This document shows positions 14,954 through 23,103 of a stretch of DNA of 51,724 bases, in pieces. A model generated the notes under the pieces. It was not told where the DNA came from. It did not search any database and worked only from the letters and a program-made list of their open reading frames with translations. The translations under genes were made by a program, and so were the position numbers. The DNA is from Streptomyces cinereus (GTDB lineage Bacteria; Pseudomonadota; Gammaproteobacteria; Pseudomonadales; Moraxellaceae). Where the stretch lies: NCBI GenBank assembly GCA_014647715.1, contig BMPS01000016.1, positions 1 through 51,724 on the forward strand, given 5' to 3'. Numbering within the stretch: position 1 is the first letter of the stretch; every line of letters starts with the position of its first letter.

Positions 14954-17632
14954 ATGTTTACTTGCCCACCGATACTACCGTATTTTACCCGACTGCCTGC
15001 GCTTAGCCTGCAAGGCGAAGCCAATCTTGGCATACCCGCTTGGTTAGCAGCAGTGGAAGCGGACTTGGATAAGGCGTTGGCATCTGGCACACCGATTCGC
15101 CAAGTCGTCATGGGGCGCTGCTGTGCGATTGATAGCATGATGGAAGCCTTATTTGAGTTGTATGAACTTGATCAAACCGATTTGACGCTGTTTGCTACAG
15201 GAGGGTATGGGCGTGGGGAGTTGCACCCGTTTTCCGATGTGGATTTATTGCTGTTAAGTCCAAACCCGATTGATGAGGCCTTGAACCAAAAAGTTTCCCC
15301 GTTCGTCGCTAAGCTCTGGGATATTGGGATTGATCCGGCTTTGGTGGTACGCTCCGTTGAAGAATGTGATAAGGCTTGCCACGATGATATCACGGTCGCA
15401 ACAAGTTTGTTAGAAGCACGAATTTTGGCAGGCAACGTTGCCCAAGCTGGGTTACCGATGCAGCTACTCAATAAAAACTGGTCACAAACCAAGTTTTATG
15501 AGGCTAAAATGGCAGAAGCCAAAGAGCGCTATGTTAAACATAATTCGACGGAGTATAACCTAGAGCCTGACCTTAAAAACGCGCCTGGGGGCTTGCGAGA
15601 TATTCATACTGTCGGCTGGATTAGTAAGCGCTATTTTCGCGTGACAAACTTGTTTGGACTGGTGCAGCAAGAATTTATTACCGAAAAAGAATTTGATGAG
15701 CTGCAACAAGCGGAAGATTTTTTGTGGTTGATTCGCCATCATCTGCACAAAATTGCCAAACGCAATGAAAACCGTGTTTTATTTGATTATCAGCGCCTGA
15801 TTGCTGAGCGTATCGGTTACCGTGACAATTCGCATCCCAATGCCACAGTTGAGCAGTTTATGCGCGATTATTACCGTTATGCCATGTCAAACTCAACATT
15901 GTCTGAAATGCTCACCCAGCATTATTATGAAACGTTGATTGAAGCACGCTTACCCGATGAGCAGCGCCCGGTACGTAAGGTGATTAATGAGCGTTTCAAA
16001 CTGGTCGGTGATCGCATTGCGGTGACGCATACGCGGGTGTTTGCCCAACATCCGACCGCGATTTTAGAAATGTTTTTGTTGATGGGTCAGCAAAATATTC
16101 GCCATATTCGTACTCGCACGCTACGGATTTTGAAAATCGCCGCGCGCGGCATTGATGAGCATTTTCGCAATGACCCTGCCAACAAAGCCATGTTTATGGA
16201 CAATATCAAAGAGCAAAATCTGCTATTTTGGCGACTGCGAGTCATGAAACGTTATGGCGTGCTAGGTAGCTATTTGCCTGCTTTTGGTCAAATTACTGGG
16301 TTGATGCAATATGACTTGTTCCACCGTTATACGGTGGATGCCCATATTTTGATGTTGATACGTATGTTGCACCGCTTTACCGATGACACTTATGTTGATA
16401 CTTATCCCCTTGTCAGTGGTATCTACCGCCGTATTGACCGTAAAGAGATGTTGGTGTTGGCAGCGATTTTCCATGATATTGCCAAAGGTCGGGGCGGTGA
16501 CCACAGTGAACTTGGCGAGCAAGATGCCATCAAGTTTTGCTTGTCACATGGTTTAAGCCAAGCCGATGCCGAGCTTGTCGGCTGGTTGGTGTCTCAGCAT
16601 TTATTGATGTCGATGACCGCGCAGAAAAAAGACATCTCTGACCCCGAAGTTGTCGCAGAATTTGCCGATAAAGTCGGTAATGTGACTTATTTGAATTATT
16701 TGTATGTGCTCACCGTTGCCGATATGAATGCCACCAACCCGCAGCTTTGGAACAGTTGGCGCGCAACCTTGATGCGTCAACTATATACCCAAACCCGCCG
16801 TATTCTGCGAGCTGATATCGATGCGCCGATGAACCGCCAAGACATGATTGCCAGCAACAAGCAAAGCGCGCGTGATTTGCTAGCGGGCGATAATAGCTTG
16901 GCTGACATTGAAAGCCTGTGGGATGGGCTAGGGGAAGAGTATTTTTTGCGTGAAGTCCCAAGCGATATTGTTTGGCATTCTAAAGCCATCATGGCGCATG
17001 ATGAGGTACAAAAACAACGCACACAGAGCGAGCAACCTGAGCCGCTGATTATTTTGCGTGAACATCGCGAGTTGGCACTCGATGCCGTGCAAGTGTTTAT
17101 CTATACCCATGACCAATCCAATTTATTTGCGGTGACCATGACCGTGTTTGACCAAATGGATTTGGATGTGCTCGATGCGCGCGTCATCACCGCCTCGCGA
17201 GATTTTGCCCTAGATTCTTACGTACTGCTTGACCGACATGGCACGCTACTCACCGATACCGAGCGCCAAACTGAGCTCGTTGAGCGTCTAAAACAAGCCT
17301 TTATTAGTCCAACGCTGCCTGAGGTGGCGCAGCGACGCATGCCCAGACAGCTCAAGCATTTTCATGTGCCCACCAAAGTGTCTTTTAGTTTTAACCCGCA
17401 ATCCAATCAGCATATGATGATTTTGGAAACCCTTGACCAGCCAGCCTTGCTTGCGCGTGTGGGTCAGGTGTTTTTGGCGCATGATATTGAAGTGCATTTT
17501 GCCCGCATTACCACATTGGGTGAGCGCGCCGAAGATATGTTCTTTATCACTGACCATGAAGACAAACCGCTATCAGATGAGCGCCTTGAAAAACTCAAAC
17601 AGGCATTGGTAGAAACGCTGAATGTCAGTTAA
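14954..17632 (+). CDS. glnD: [Protein-PII] uridylyltransferase / uridylyl-removing enzyme
   Basis: GlnD senses glutamine and controls nitrogen assimilation by adding UMP to, or removing it from, PII proteins. The order of domains is standard. A nucleotidyltransferase motif GGYGRGELHPFSDVD lies at residues 83-97. A helical domain follows, then an HD hydrolase domain with IFHDIAKGRGGDHSE (H507, D508), and then two C-terminal ACT domains (about 710-790 and 825-892, the latter with LDQPALLARVGQVFLAHDIEVHFARI). At 892 residues it is full-length. It stands alone with 143 bases after hemA. Confidence 0.96.
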   Translation: MFTCPPILPYFTRLPALSLQGEANLGIPAWLAAVEADLDKALASGTPIRQVVMGRCCAIDSMMEALFELYELDQTDLTLFATGGYGRGELHPFSDVDLLLLSPNPIDEALNQKVSPFVAKLWDIGIDPALVVRSVEECDKACHDDITVATSLLEARILAGNVAQAGLPMQLLNKNWSQTKFYEAKMAEAKERYVKHNSTEYNLEPDLKNAPGGLRDIHTVGWISKRYFRVTNLFGLVQQEFITEKEFDELQQAEDFLWLIRHHLHKIAKRNENRVLFDYQRLIAERIGYRDNSHPNATVEQFMRDYYRYAMSNSTLSEMLTQHYYETLIEARLPDEQRPVRKVINERFKLVGDRIAVTHTRVFAQHPTAILEMFLLMGQQNIRHIRTRTLRILKIAARGIDEHFRNDPANKAMFMDNIKEQNLLFWRLRVMKRYGVLGSYLPAFGQITGLMQYDLFHRYTVDAHILMLIRMLHRFTDDTYVDTYPLVSGIYRRIDRKEMLVLAAIFHDIAKGRGGDHSELGEQDAIKFCLSHGLSQADAELVGWLVSQHLLMSMTAQKKDISDPEVVAEFADKVGNVTYLNYLYVLTVADMNATNPQLWNSWRATLMRQLYTQTRRILRADIDAPMNRQDMIASNKQSARDLLAGDNSLADIESLWDGLGEEYFLREVPSDIVWHSKAIMAHDEVQKQRTQSEQPEPLIILREHRELALDAVQVFIYTHDQSNLFAVTMTVFDQMDLDVLDARVITASRDFALDSYVLLDRHGTLLTDTERQTELVERLKQAFISPTLPEVAQRRMPRQLKHFHVPTKVSFSFNPQSNQHMMILETLDQPALLARVGQVFLAHDIEVHFARITTLGERAEDMFFITDHEDKPLSDERLEKLKQALVETLNVS

Positions 17633-17716
17633 CTTGTCAGTGGGAAAAGTCGGCGGCAAGCAAGCCTAATCGTAAGTCTAAGCGCAAGCCCAATTACAAG
17701 TAAGCTCTGGGTTTGA

Positions 17717-18949
17717 TTATTTTTGGGTGCGCGCCAAATACACCATTAAACAAACCATGGCAATGAGCGCGATACCTGCCCCTACATAACCCACCATAGC
17801 CAGTCCTAGGCTTGCAATCACCAATCCACCGACGAACGCGCCGCCGCCGATACCGATGTTATAAATTCCTGAAAAAATTGACATTGCTACATCAGTGGCA
17901 TTGGGCGCAAGCTGCAATACGCGCAGCTGAAAAGCAAGACTAATCGCCGTAATTGCCAAGCCCCATAGCATCGCTAGGGCAAGCCATAAGGTTGGCACAT
18001 GGGGCAGCCAGACCGATGCCAACAGCGAAAACAGCAGCGTTGCCATCGCGCTAATCAAAAACGCCCGTGGGAAACGGTCATAAAAGTGCCCAAATAGCCA
18101 GCTCGCTAGCAACCCTGCTACCCCAAAACTCAGCAAAATAACCGTGGCAAATTGCTGACTAAACTGACTAATCGTCAGCATATAAGGCTCAATATAACTG
18201 TACGCCGTAAAGTGTGCCGTCACACATAGCACAGTGAGTGTATAGACAGTGAGCAAGGGGATATTATTAAAAATACTGGGCAAACTTGCGGCTGAGCCGA
18301 CATCTTTGCTCGGCAGTTTTGGCAAAATCCACCACACCATGATCATTGCCAAGAGCGCAGCCGCGCCAATCGTGCCAAACGTCATCCGCCACCCAAGCCA
18401 CTGCCCAATCATCCGACCCAATGGCAACCCAAGCACCGTCGCTAGCGCGCTACCCATCGACAATAGCCCCAAGGCTTTGGTTTGGCGATCTTTGGGTGCC
18501 ACACGCACCACAAGGCTTGCGGTAATTGACCAAAACACCGCATGCGCTAGCGCAATCAAAGCCCGCCCAACCAACAGCATGGCAAAACTTTGCGCCATCA
18601 CCGACACCGCATGCCCCCCGATAAAGATAACAAATAACCCTATCAATAGCTTGCGCCGTTCGATACGGGCAGTAGCAAGCATGGCAGGGAGCGACAAAAT
18701 AGCCACAATCCAAGCATAAATGGTTATCATATGCCCCACCGTTTCTACTGGCATAGCAAAGCTATGACCAATGTCGGACAGCAGCGCAATCGGCACAAAT
18801 TCGGTGGTATTAAAAATAAATGCCGAAATCGCCATGACAATCACGCGCCACTGGCGAATTTGGTTGGGATAATTGGGGTTGGACTGGGTATGTTGACGTA
18901 ACTGGTGAAAATGGCTCATTGCGGGCAGGATGGCTAAGGCTGATGGCAT
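17717..18949 (-). CDS. sotB: SotB-type MFS efflux transporter
   Basis: A twelve-segment major facilitator protein very close in pattern to E. coli SotB. Shared blocks include AFIFNTTEFVPIALLSDI, HAVFWSITASLVVR, LGLPLGR…GQWLGWRMTF, HFTAYSYIEPYM and LAPNATDVAMSIFSGIYNIGIGGGAFVG. SotB exports sugars such as arabinose and IPTG; the natural substrate here is unknown. The frame starts at 18949, but an in-frame ATG at 18919 would leave a leader length closer to the E. coli protein, so the first ten residues are uncertain. It is convergent with glnD. Confidence 0.88.
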   Translation of the reverse strand: MPSALAILPAMSHFHQLRQHTQSNPNYPNQIRQWRVIVMAISAFIFNTTEFVPIALLSDIGHSFAMPVETVGHMITIYAWIVAILSLPAMLATARIERRKLLIGLFVIFIGGHAVSVMAQSFAMLLVGRALIALAHAVFWSITASLVVRVAPKDRQTKALGLLSMGSALATVLGLPLGRMIGQWLGWRMTFGTIGAAALLAMIMVWWILPKLPSKDVGSAASLPSIFNNIPLLTVYTLTVLCVTAHFTAYSYIEPYMLTISQFSQQFATVILLSFGVAGLLASWLFGHFYDRFPRAFLISAMATLLFSLLASVWLPHVPTLWLALAMLWGLAITAISLAFQLRVLQLAPNATDVAMSIFSGIYNIGIGGGAFVGGLVIASLGLAMVGYVGAGIALIAMVCLMVYLARTQK

Positions 18950-19128
18950 ACCTTAGCGGCTCACTCTATAAAATAAAAGCAATTTTACGTTATTTTATGA
19001 TGAAAATAGCTTTGGTAGTAAAAAATCGACTCATAGGCTAGCGCGCCCAACCCAACTCACCAAAAAAGCAACACCCACTAGCCAAGCCACATAGGGATAA
19101 GTGGTTAGAAAAATGGGAATCAGTCCAA

Positions 19129-19638
19129 CTATTTACCTTTGGACAAAATCGCCACTTGGCGGATATAAGTGTGTAAATCAGCCACACTCTCATTCATCAA
19201 TTCATCATCTTGGGTGTATTCGGCGTAGGCAATCCAAATCAGTAGCTGCTTGATGGTGTTGAATTCACTGTCAAAAAAAGTTTTGGTGAATTGTTTTAAG
19301 GTATTGTCATCTTGCAAATTTAGGCGCGTTTGCCAACTTTCAATTTTGGCTTGTTGCTCAGGGCTAAAGGTATGGCGAAATAAAAATTCGACAATCGCAT
19401 GCGGTTCTTCTTCAGCCAGCAATTTACCCAAACGCTTAATGTGACGTTTACGTGCTTCATGGCTAGTGATATCGGCAAGCTGCAGCAAGTCATCCAAAAA
19501 AAACTCACTGGCAGGCAGTGCCTTCATCTGTTTTTTTGACAAATTGGCAAGCGGCTCAGCCAGTCGCTGTAGGCGTTCATGGGCTTTTTTTAGTTCGGTA
19601 CGGCTAACTGCCATATCCATTTCAGCAAAATTAATCAT
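19129..19638 (-). CDS. yjgA: Ribosome-associated protein YjgA/DarP (DUF615)
   Basis: A 169-residue DUF615 protein that associates with late 50S ribosomal precursors. The family pattern is visible: SRTELKKAHERLQRLAEPLANLSKKQMKALP, then ITSHEARKRHIKRLGKLLAEEEP. It is cytoplasmic and highly charged. It lies 51 bases downstream of rapZ in the same direction and may be co-transcribed with the panC-rapZ unit. The first Met is used; M7 or M9 are alternatives. An in-frame, hydrophobic open stretch of about 33 codons follows the stop. Confidence 0.88.
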   Translation of the reverse strand: MINFAEMDMAVSRTELKKAHERLQRLAEPLANLSKKQMKALPASEFFLDDLLQLADITSHEARKRHIKRLGKLLAEEEPHAIVEFLFRHTFSPEQQAKIESWQTRLNLQDDNTLKQFTKTFFDSEFNTIKQLLIWIAYAEYTQDDELMNESVADLHTYIRQVAILSKGK

Positions 19639-19689
19639 TTATCAATCTCAAAGTTATCAATCATAAATACAAAGTTGATTCAGAACGCA

Positions 19690-20565
19690 CTACCAGCGAT
19701 TTTTTTCACGGTGCTTGATACGTACCACCATCTCTTTGGGTAGCGATTGGGTCAGTGATTCGCCCAATTTTTCTGCGATATACACAGAGCGGTGTTTGCC
19801 CCCAGTACAGCCGATAGCGATGGTCACGGTATGGCGATTGTTGTGCAAAAAAGGCGGCAACCATTTTTTAAAAAAAGCGATAATATCATTGGTCATGTCA
19901 TCTACTTCGCTGTAGTCATCAAAAAATGCTTTGACGCCATCGTCTAACCCTGTCTGGTTGCGCAGTTCAATCTTCCAATGGGGGTTTGGTAGGGTGCGCA
20001 CATCAAAAATAAAATCGGCATCAATCGGTGCCCCATATTTAAACCCAAAGGATAAAATATTGACGGTTACCGCATTATCCACGCCCAAATGATCGCGGAT
20101 GACTTCTTTGAGTTGGTGGATATTAAGTAGGCTGGTGTCAATTTTGATATCAGCGCGAATAGCAATCGGCTCTAAAATATCGATTTCTTTTTTGATGGCA
20201 TTGGGTAGATTACCCGATACCGCCATTAACGGATGCAGACGGCGCGTGGCGTCAAACCGTGCCACCAGGACGCTTTCTTGGGCAGTCACATACAGTATTT
20301 TAATCGCCGGTTTGCTATAAGTCTCTATCAGCTTATGATAGACCTCAGCAAACCGTGATAAGTCCGCTTGTGGCGAGCGTACATCCACACCAATAGCGAT
20401 TTTATAAATTTGGCTGTCATGTACAAGTTTATCAATGGCACTAGGGACTAGCGAGAGTGGCAAATTATCAATTGGATAATAGCCAAAGTCTTCCATAATA
20501 TTGAGAACCGATGTCTTACCCGAGCCTGAACGTCCTGAAACAATGATAACTTGTAGCGTTGACAT
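19690..20565 (-). CDS. rapZ: RapZ, RNase adapter / P-loop nucleotide-binding protein
   Basis: RapZ is a P-loop protein that in E. coli links GlcN-6-P levels to RNase E-dependent decay of the sRNA GlmZ. Walker A (GRSGSGKT, residues 11-18) and the conserved SFGFKYGAPIDADFIFDVR and IGCTGGKHRSVY blocks are seen. The length of 291 residues is normal. It starts two bases after the panC stop, with an AGGA ribosome-binding site inside panC, so translation is probably coupled. In this family background the E. coli sRNA targets are not known to be conserved. Confidence 0.93.
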   Translation of the reverse strand: MSTLQVIIVSGRSGSGKTSVLNIMEDFGYYPIDNLPLSLVPSAIDKLVHDSQIYKIAIGVDVRSPQADLSRFAEVYHKLIETYSKPAIKILYVTAQESVLVARFDATRRLHPLMAVSGNLPNAIKKEIDILEPIAIRADIKIDTSLLNIHQLKEVIRDHLGVDNAVTVNILSFGFKYGAPIDADFIFDVRTLPNPHWKIELRNQTGLDDGVKAFFDDYSEVDDMTNDIIAFFKKWLPPFLHNNRHTVTIAIGCTGGKHRSVYIAEKLGESLTQSLPKEMVVRIKHREKNRW

Positions 20566-20567
20566 AG

Positions 20568-21512
20568 TTAATCCTTCACAGATGCGGTGGTAGCTTGTCG
20601 ATTAAAATCGCTACCCAATTCTTGATTCAGTTGCTGATTCAGTTCCCGGCTAAACTCTAGGTTATCTAAAAGCCGTGTTTTCTTGCCCAAAAAAGCGGCG
20701 GTCAAAATTACCAAGTCTTTATCAGTGGGCTTCGGCGGTTGTAAGAAGCGATTTTTAACTTCCAAATAATCCACTTTAAAGCCTGAATCAGCCACCGTCA
20801 CGCGATTTAACTTATCGATTGCGCCGGCAACAATCTGGTCAAAATCGGCAAAATTGGCAGTTTTTAACTCATTGGCAAGCTGTTGCAAGCTTTTTTGCAA
20901 GGTGGGGGCAAGTTGACGTTCTACTTCGCTTAGGTATTGATTGCGAGACGATAATGCCAACCCGTCCTCAGCCCGCACGATATCCACCCCGACAATCTCA
21001 ATCGGGAAATTTAGCTCAGCGACCAACTGGCGGATAATCGCAAGTTGTTGATAGTCTTTTTTACCAAAAACAGCGATGTCAGGTTGGACGATATTAAACA
21101 GTTTACTCACCACCAAGCCGACACCATCAAAGTGGGTGGGGCGAGTGTTGGCACACAAGATTTTGCTGATAGGGCCTGACAGCACTTGCACGTTGTTAGG
21201 GTAGGTTGGGTACATTTCTTCCACGCTTGGGGCAAATACAAAATTTGCTCCTGCCTCGGTAAGTTTTGCCACATCGGCCTCTAGCGTACGTGGGTAGGTA
21301 TCAAAGTCTTCACCCACGCCAAATTGGGTTGGGTTAACAAACACACTGACCACCACGATATCGGCAAGTTCCTTGGCTTTTTTGACGAGGGTCACGTGAC
21401 CGCTGTGCAAATTACCCATTGTGGGCACCAGCGCTATCTTTGGCGCAGCCGCTTGATGGCGTAAAGGTTTTAAGGTGTCACGTAATGCGTTGATGGTATG
21501 AAATACTTGCAT
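20568..21512 (-). CDS. panC: Pantothenate synthetase
   Basis: PanC joins pantoate and beta-alanine with ATP to make pantothenate. The HIGH-like nucleotide motif is in VPTMGNLHSGHVTLVKKA, with VFVNPTQFGVGEDFDTYPRT, FGKKDYQQLAIIRQLV and the KMSKS-equivalent region SSRNQYLS. The 314 residues include a C-terminal tail (about 30 residues) longer than in E. coli PanC. It follows panB by 19 bases and precedes rapZ by two, forming panB-panC-rapZ. Confidence 0.96.
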   Translation of the reverse strand: MQVFHTINALRDTLKPLRHQAAAPKIALVPTMGNLHSGHVTLVKKAKELADIVVVSVFVNPTQFGVGEDFDTYPRTLEADVAKLTEAGANFVFAPSVEEMYPTYPNNVQVLSGPISKILCANTRPTHFDGVGLVVSKLFNIVQPDIAVFGKKDYQQLAIIRQLVAELNFPIEIVGVDIVRAEDGLALSSRNQYLSEVERQLAPTLQKSLQQLANELKTANFADFDQIVAGAIDKLNRVTVADSGFKVDYLEVKNRFLQPPKPTDKDLVILTAAFLGKKTRLLDNLEFSRELNQQLNQELGSDFNRQATTASVKD

Positions 21513-21531
21513 TTTTTTGCCTTTATGATTA

Positions 21532-22413
21532 CTAAAAACTATGTGCGGGCGTTGGGAACGTACGGTCTTTGACCGCCTGATGATAGGCTTTAAACGCCCC
21601 GGTGATATCTTTGGTTTCGTTATGCTCGTCGGTCAAAAAGTCTTTGACAAACTTGGCAGGTTTACGGGTATATACCCCAAGCATATCGTGCATGACCAGC
21701 ACTTGACCATCACAATCCACGCCCGCACCGATACCAATCACTGGCACGGAGAAAGTGTCACGCACTTTTTTGGCAAGCTCAGCAGGGACACATTCGAGCA
21801 GTAAAATGGCGGCGCCCGCCTCTACCACTGCTTGACAGTCAGATATGAGTTTTTCTGCTTGGGCATCGGTTTTGCCTTGTACTTTGTAGCCACCAAACAC
21901 ATTCACGGATTGCGGCGTCAAACCTAGATGCACGCAGGTCGGCACGCCGTTGTTGGCAAGCACTGACACGATTTCGGCAAGCTCGGCACCGCCTTCGATT
22001 TTGACCACATGGGCGCCTGCTTGCATCACCGCTTGGCTGGCATCGAGTGCGCGCTCAAGCGTGGCGACACTCATAAAAGGTAAATCACATAAAATCAGTG
22101 CATGACTGTTGGCACGAGCCACGTTTTGGGTATGATACACCATGTCTGCGATTGTCACCGGCAAGGTTGAGGTTTGTCCTTGCACCACCATGCCAAGGCT
22201 ATCGCCAATCAAAATCGTATCAATCACTGCAACTTGCATGGCTGCGGCAAAACTTGCGTCATAACATGTCAAGCACGAGAACGTCTCGCCATTGGCTTTA
22301 AGTTTGTTTAAGGTGGACAAGGTCACAGGTAATTTAGGCTTGGTCGTCGCTGCGGCAGATGTTGACTCAGTTGTTGAATCAGGGTTAGATTCTAGGTTGC
22401 TAACGTAGCTCAT
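21532..22413 (-). CDS. panB: 3-methyl-2-oxobutanoate hydroxymethyltransferase
   Basis: PanB transfers a hydroxymethyl group from methylene-THF to alpha-ketoisovalerate, giving ketopantoate. Motifs include LTCYDASFAAAM, ILIGDSLGMVVQG, VHLGLTPQSVNVFGGYKVQGK and VPVIGIGAGVDCDGQVLVMHDMLG. The ATG at 22413 is preceded by GGAAA and gives 293 residues; a longer frame to 22485 would read the upstream 15-base repeats as an unnatural Leu-rich peptide and is rejected. The first 30 residues are Ser/Thr-rich and variable. Confidence 0.95.
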   Translation of the reverse strand: MSYVSNLESNPDSTTESTSAAATTKPKLPVTLSTLNKLKANGETFSCLTCYDASFAAAMQVAVIDTILIGDSLGMVVQGQTSTLPVTIADMVYHTQNVARANSHALILCDLPFMSVATLERALDASQAVMQAGAHVVKIEGGAELAEIVSVLANNGVPTCVHLGLTPQSVNVFGGYKVQGKTDAQAEKLISDCQAVVEAGAAILLLECVPAELAKKVRDTFSVPVIGIGAGVDCDGQVLVMHDMLGVYTRKPAKFVKDFLTDEHNETKDITGAFKAYHQAVKDRTFPTPAHSF

Positions 22414-22428
22414 GCGGTTTCCTTTAAA

Positions 22429-22488
22429 AAGCAAGGTTAAAAGAATCAAGGGTAAAAGAAGTAAAGCTAAAAGAAGCAAGGGCAAAAG
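22429..22488 (-). repeat. Four 15-base tandem repeats in the panB leader
   Basis: Copies at 22429-22443, 22444-22458, 22459-22473 and 22474-22488 share the plus-strand pattern AAnnAAgGnnAAAAG. On the transcribed strand they are pyrimidine-rich (CTTTT…CTT). They end 15 bases before the panB start codon, adjoining its ribosome-binding site. Confidence 0.85.
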
Positions 22489-22605
22489 AAACAGGCAAAA
22501 ACAAGAAATAGTAAAAACAAAAAACGTTACTTTATCAATGGTTTAATTTTTTGCGATTTCAAATCCATAGCACCAATAATTTGTTAATTTTTACAAAAAA
22601 CCCTG

Positions 22606-23103
22606 TTAACTGATATGGGTTAATTTTTCCAAGCCCTGCCACTGTTGACTGGTCGGTAAATCTGCCAATTTTTGCCCATTTACCATAAGGGTTGGGTCAA
22701 GCTCTAGCATCGGAATCAGCACAAAATTACGCGCAAATAAGCCCTCATGTGGCACTACTAAACGCGCATTGTTGATTGTGTCATCACCATACAACAATAC
22801 ATCGACATCCAAACTACGCTCACCCCAGTGGCGCAAACGCGTGCGCTTGGCAGCGCTCTCCAAACTTTGGCAAAAATCCAGTAGGGCTAAGGGCGCCAAA
22901 TCGGTATCAACTTTTACGACCGCATTAAAAAAATCGGGCTGGTCGGTGACCCCAAAGGCTTTGGATTGATACAGTGATGATGCTGTAACATTGGCAAAGT
23001 GCGGCGATGCGTAAAACGCTGCAATAGCATTGGCAATATGCTGCCTTGGCGTACCAAGCGCGTTTGCGATATTGCCACCCAAACCGATATAGCACGTAAT
23101 CAT
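22606..23103 (-). CDS. folK: 2-amino-4-hydroxy-6-hydroxymethyldihydropteridine pyrophosphokinase
   Basis: HPPK transfers pyrophosphate from ATP to 6-hydroxymethyl-dihydropterin in folate synthesis. Family motifs are YIGLGGNIANALGTPRQHI, ALLDFCQSLESAAKR, HWGERSLDVDVLLYGDDTI and VVPHEGLFARNFVLIPMLEL. It has 165 residues, a typical length. Its ATG overlaps the pcnB stop (ATGA), and it lies upstream of panB in the widespread pcnB-folk-panB-panC order. Confidence 0.94.
   Translation of the reverse strand: MITCYIGLGGNIANALGTPRQHIANAIAAFYASPHFANVTASSLYQSKAFGVTDQPDFFNAVVKVDTDLAPLALLDFCQSLESAAKRTRLRHWGERSLDVDVLLYGDDTINNARLVVPHEGLFARNFVLIPMLELDPTLMVNGQKLADLPTSQQWQGLEKLTHIS

Noticed and set aside
22414-22485. 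Longer panB frame beginning with a Leu-rich peptide
   Set aside because: The Leu-rich stretch is translation of the 15-base leader repeats; the ATG at 22413 has a proper ribosome-binding site and fits PanB homologues.
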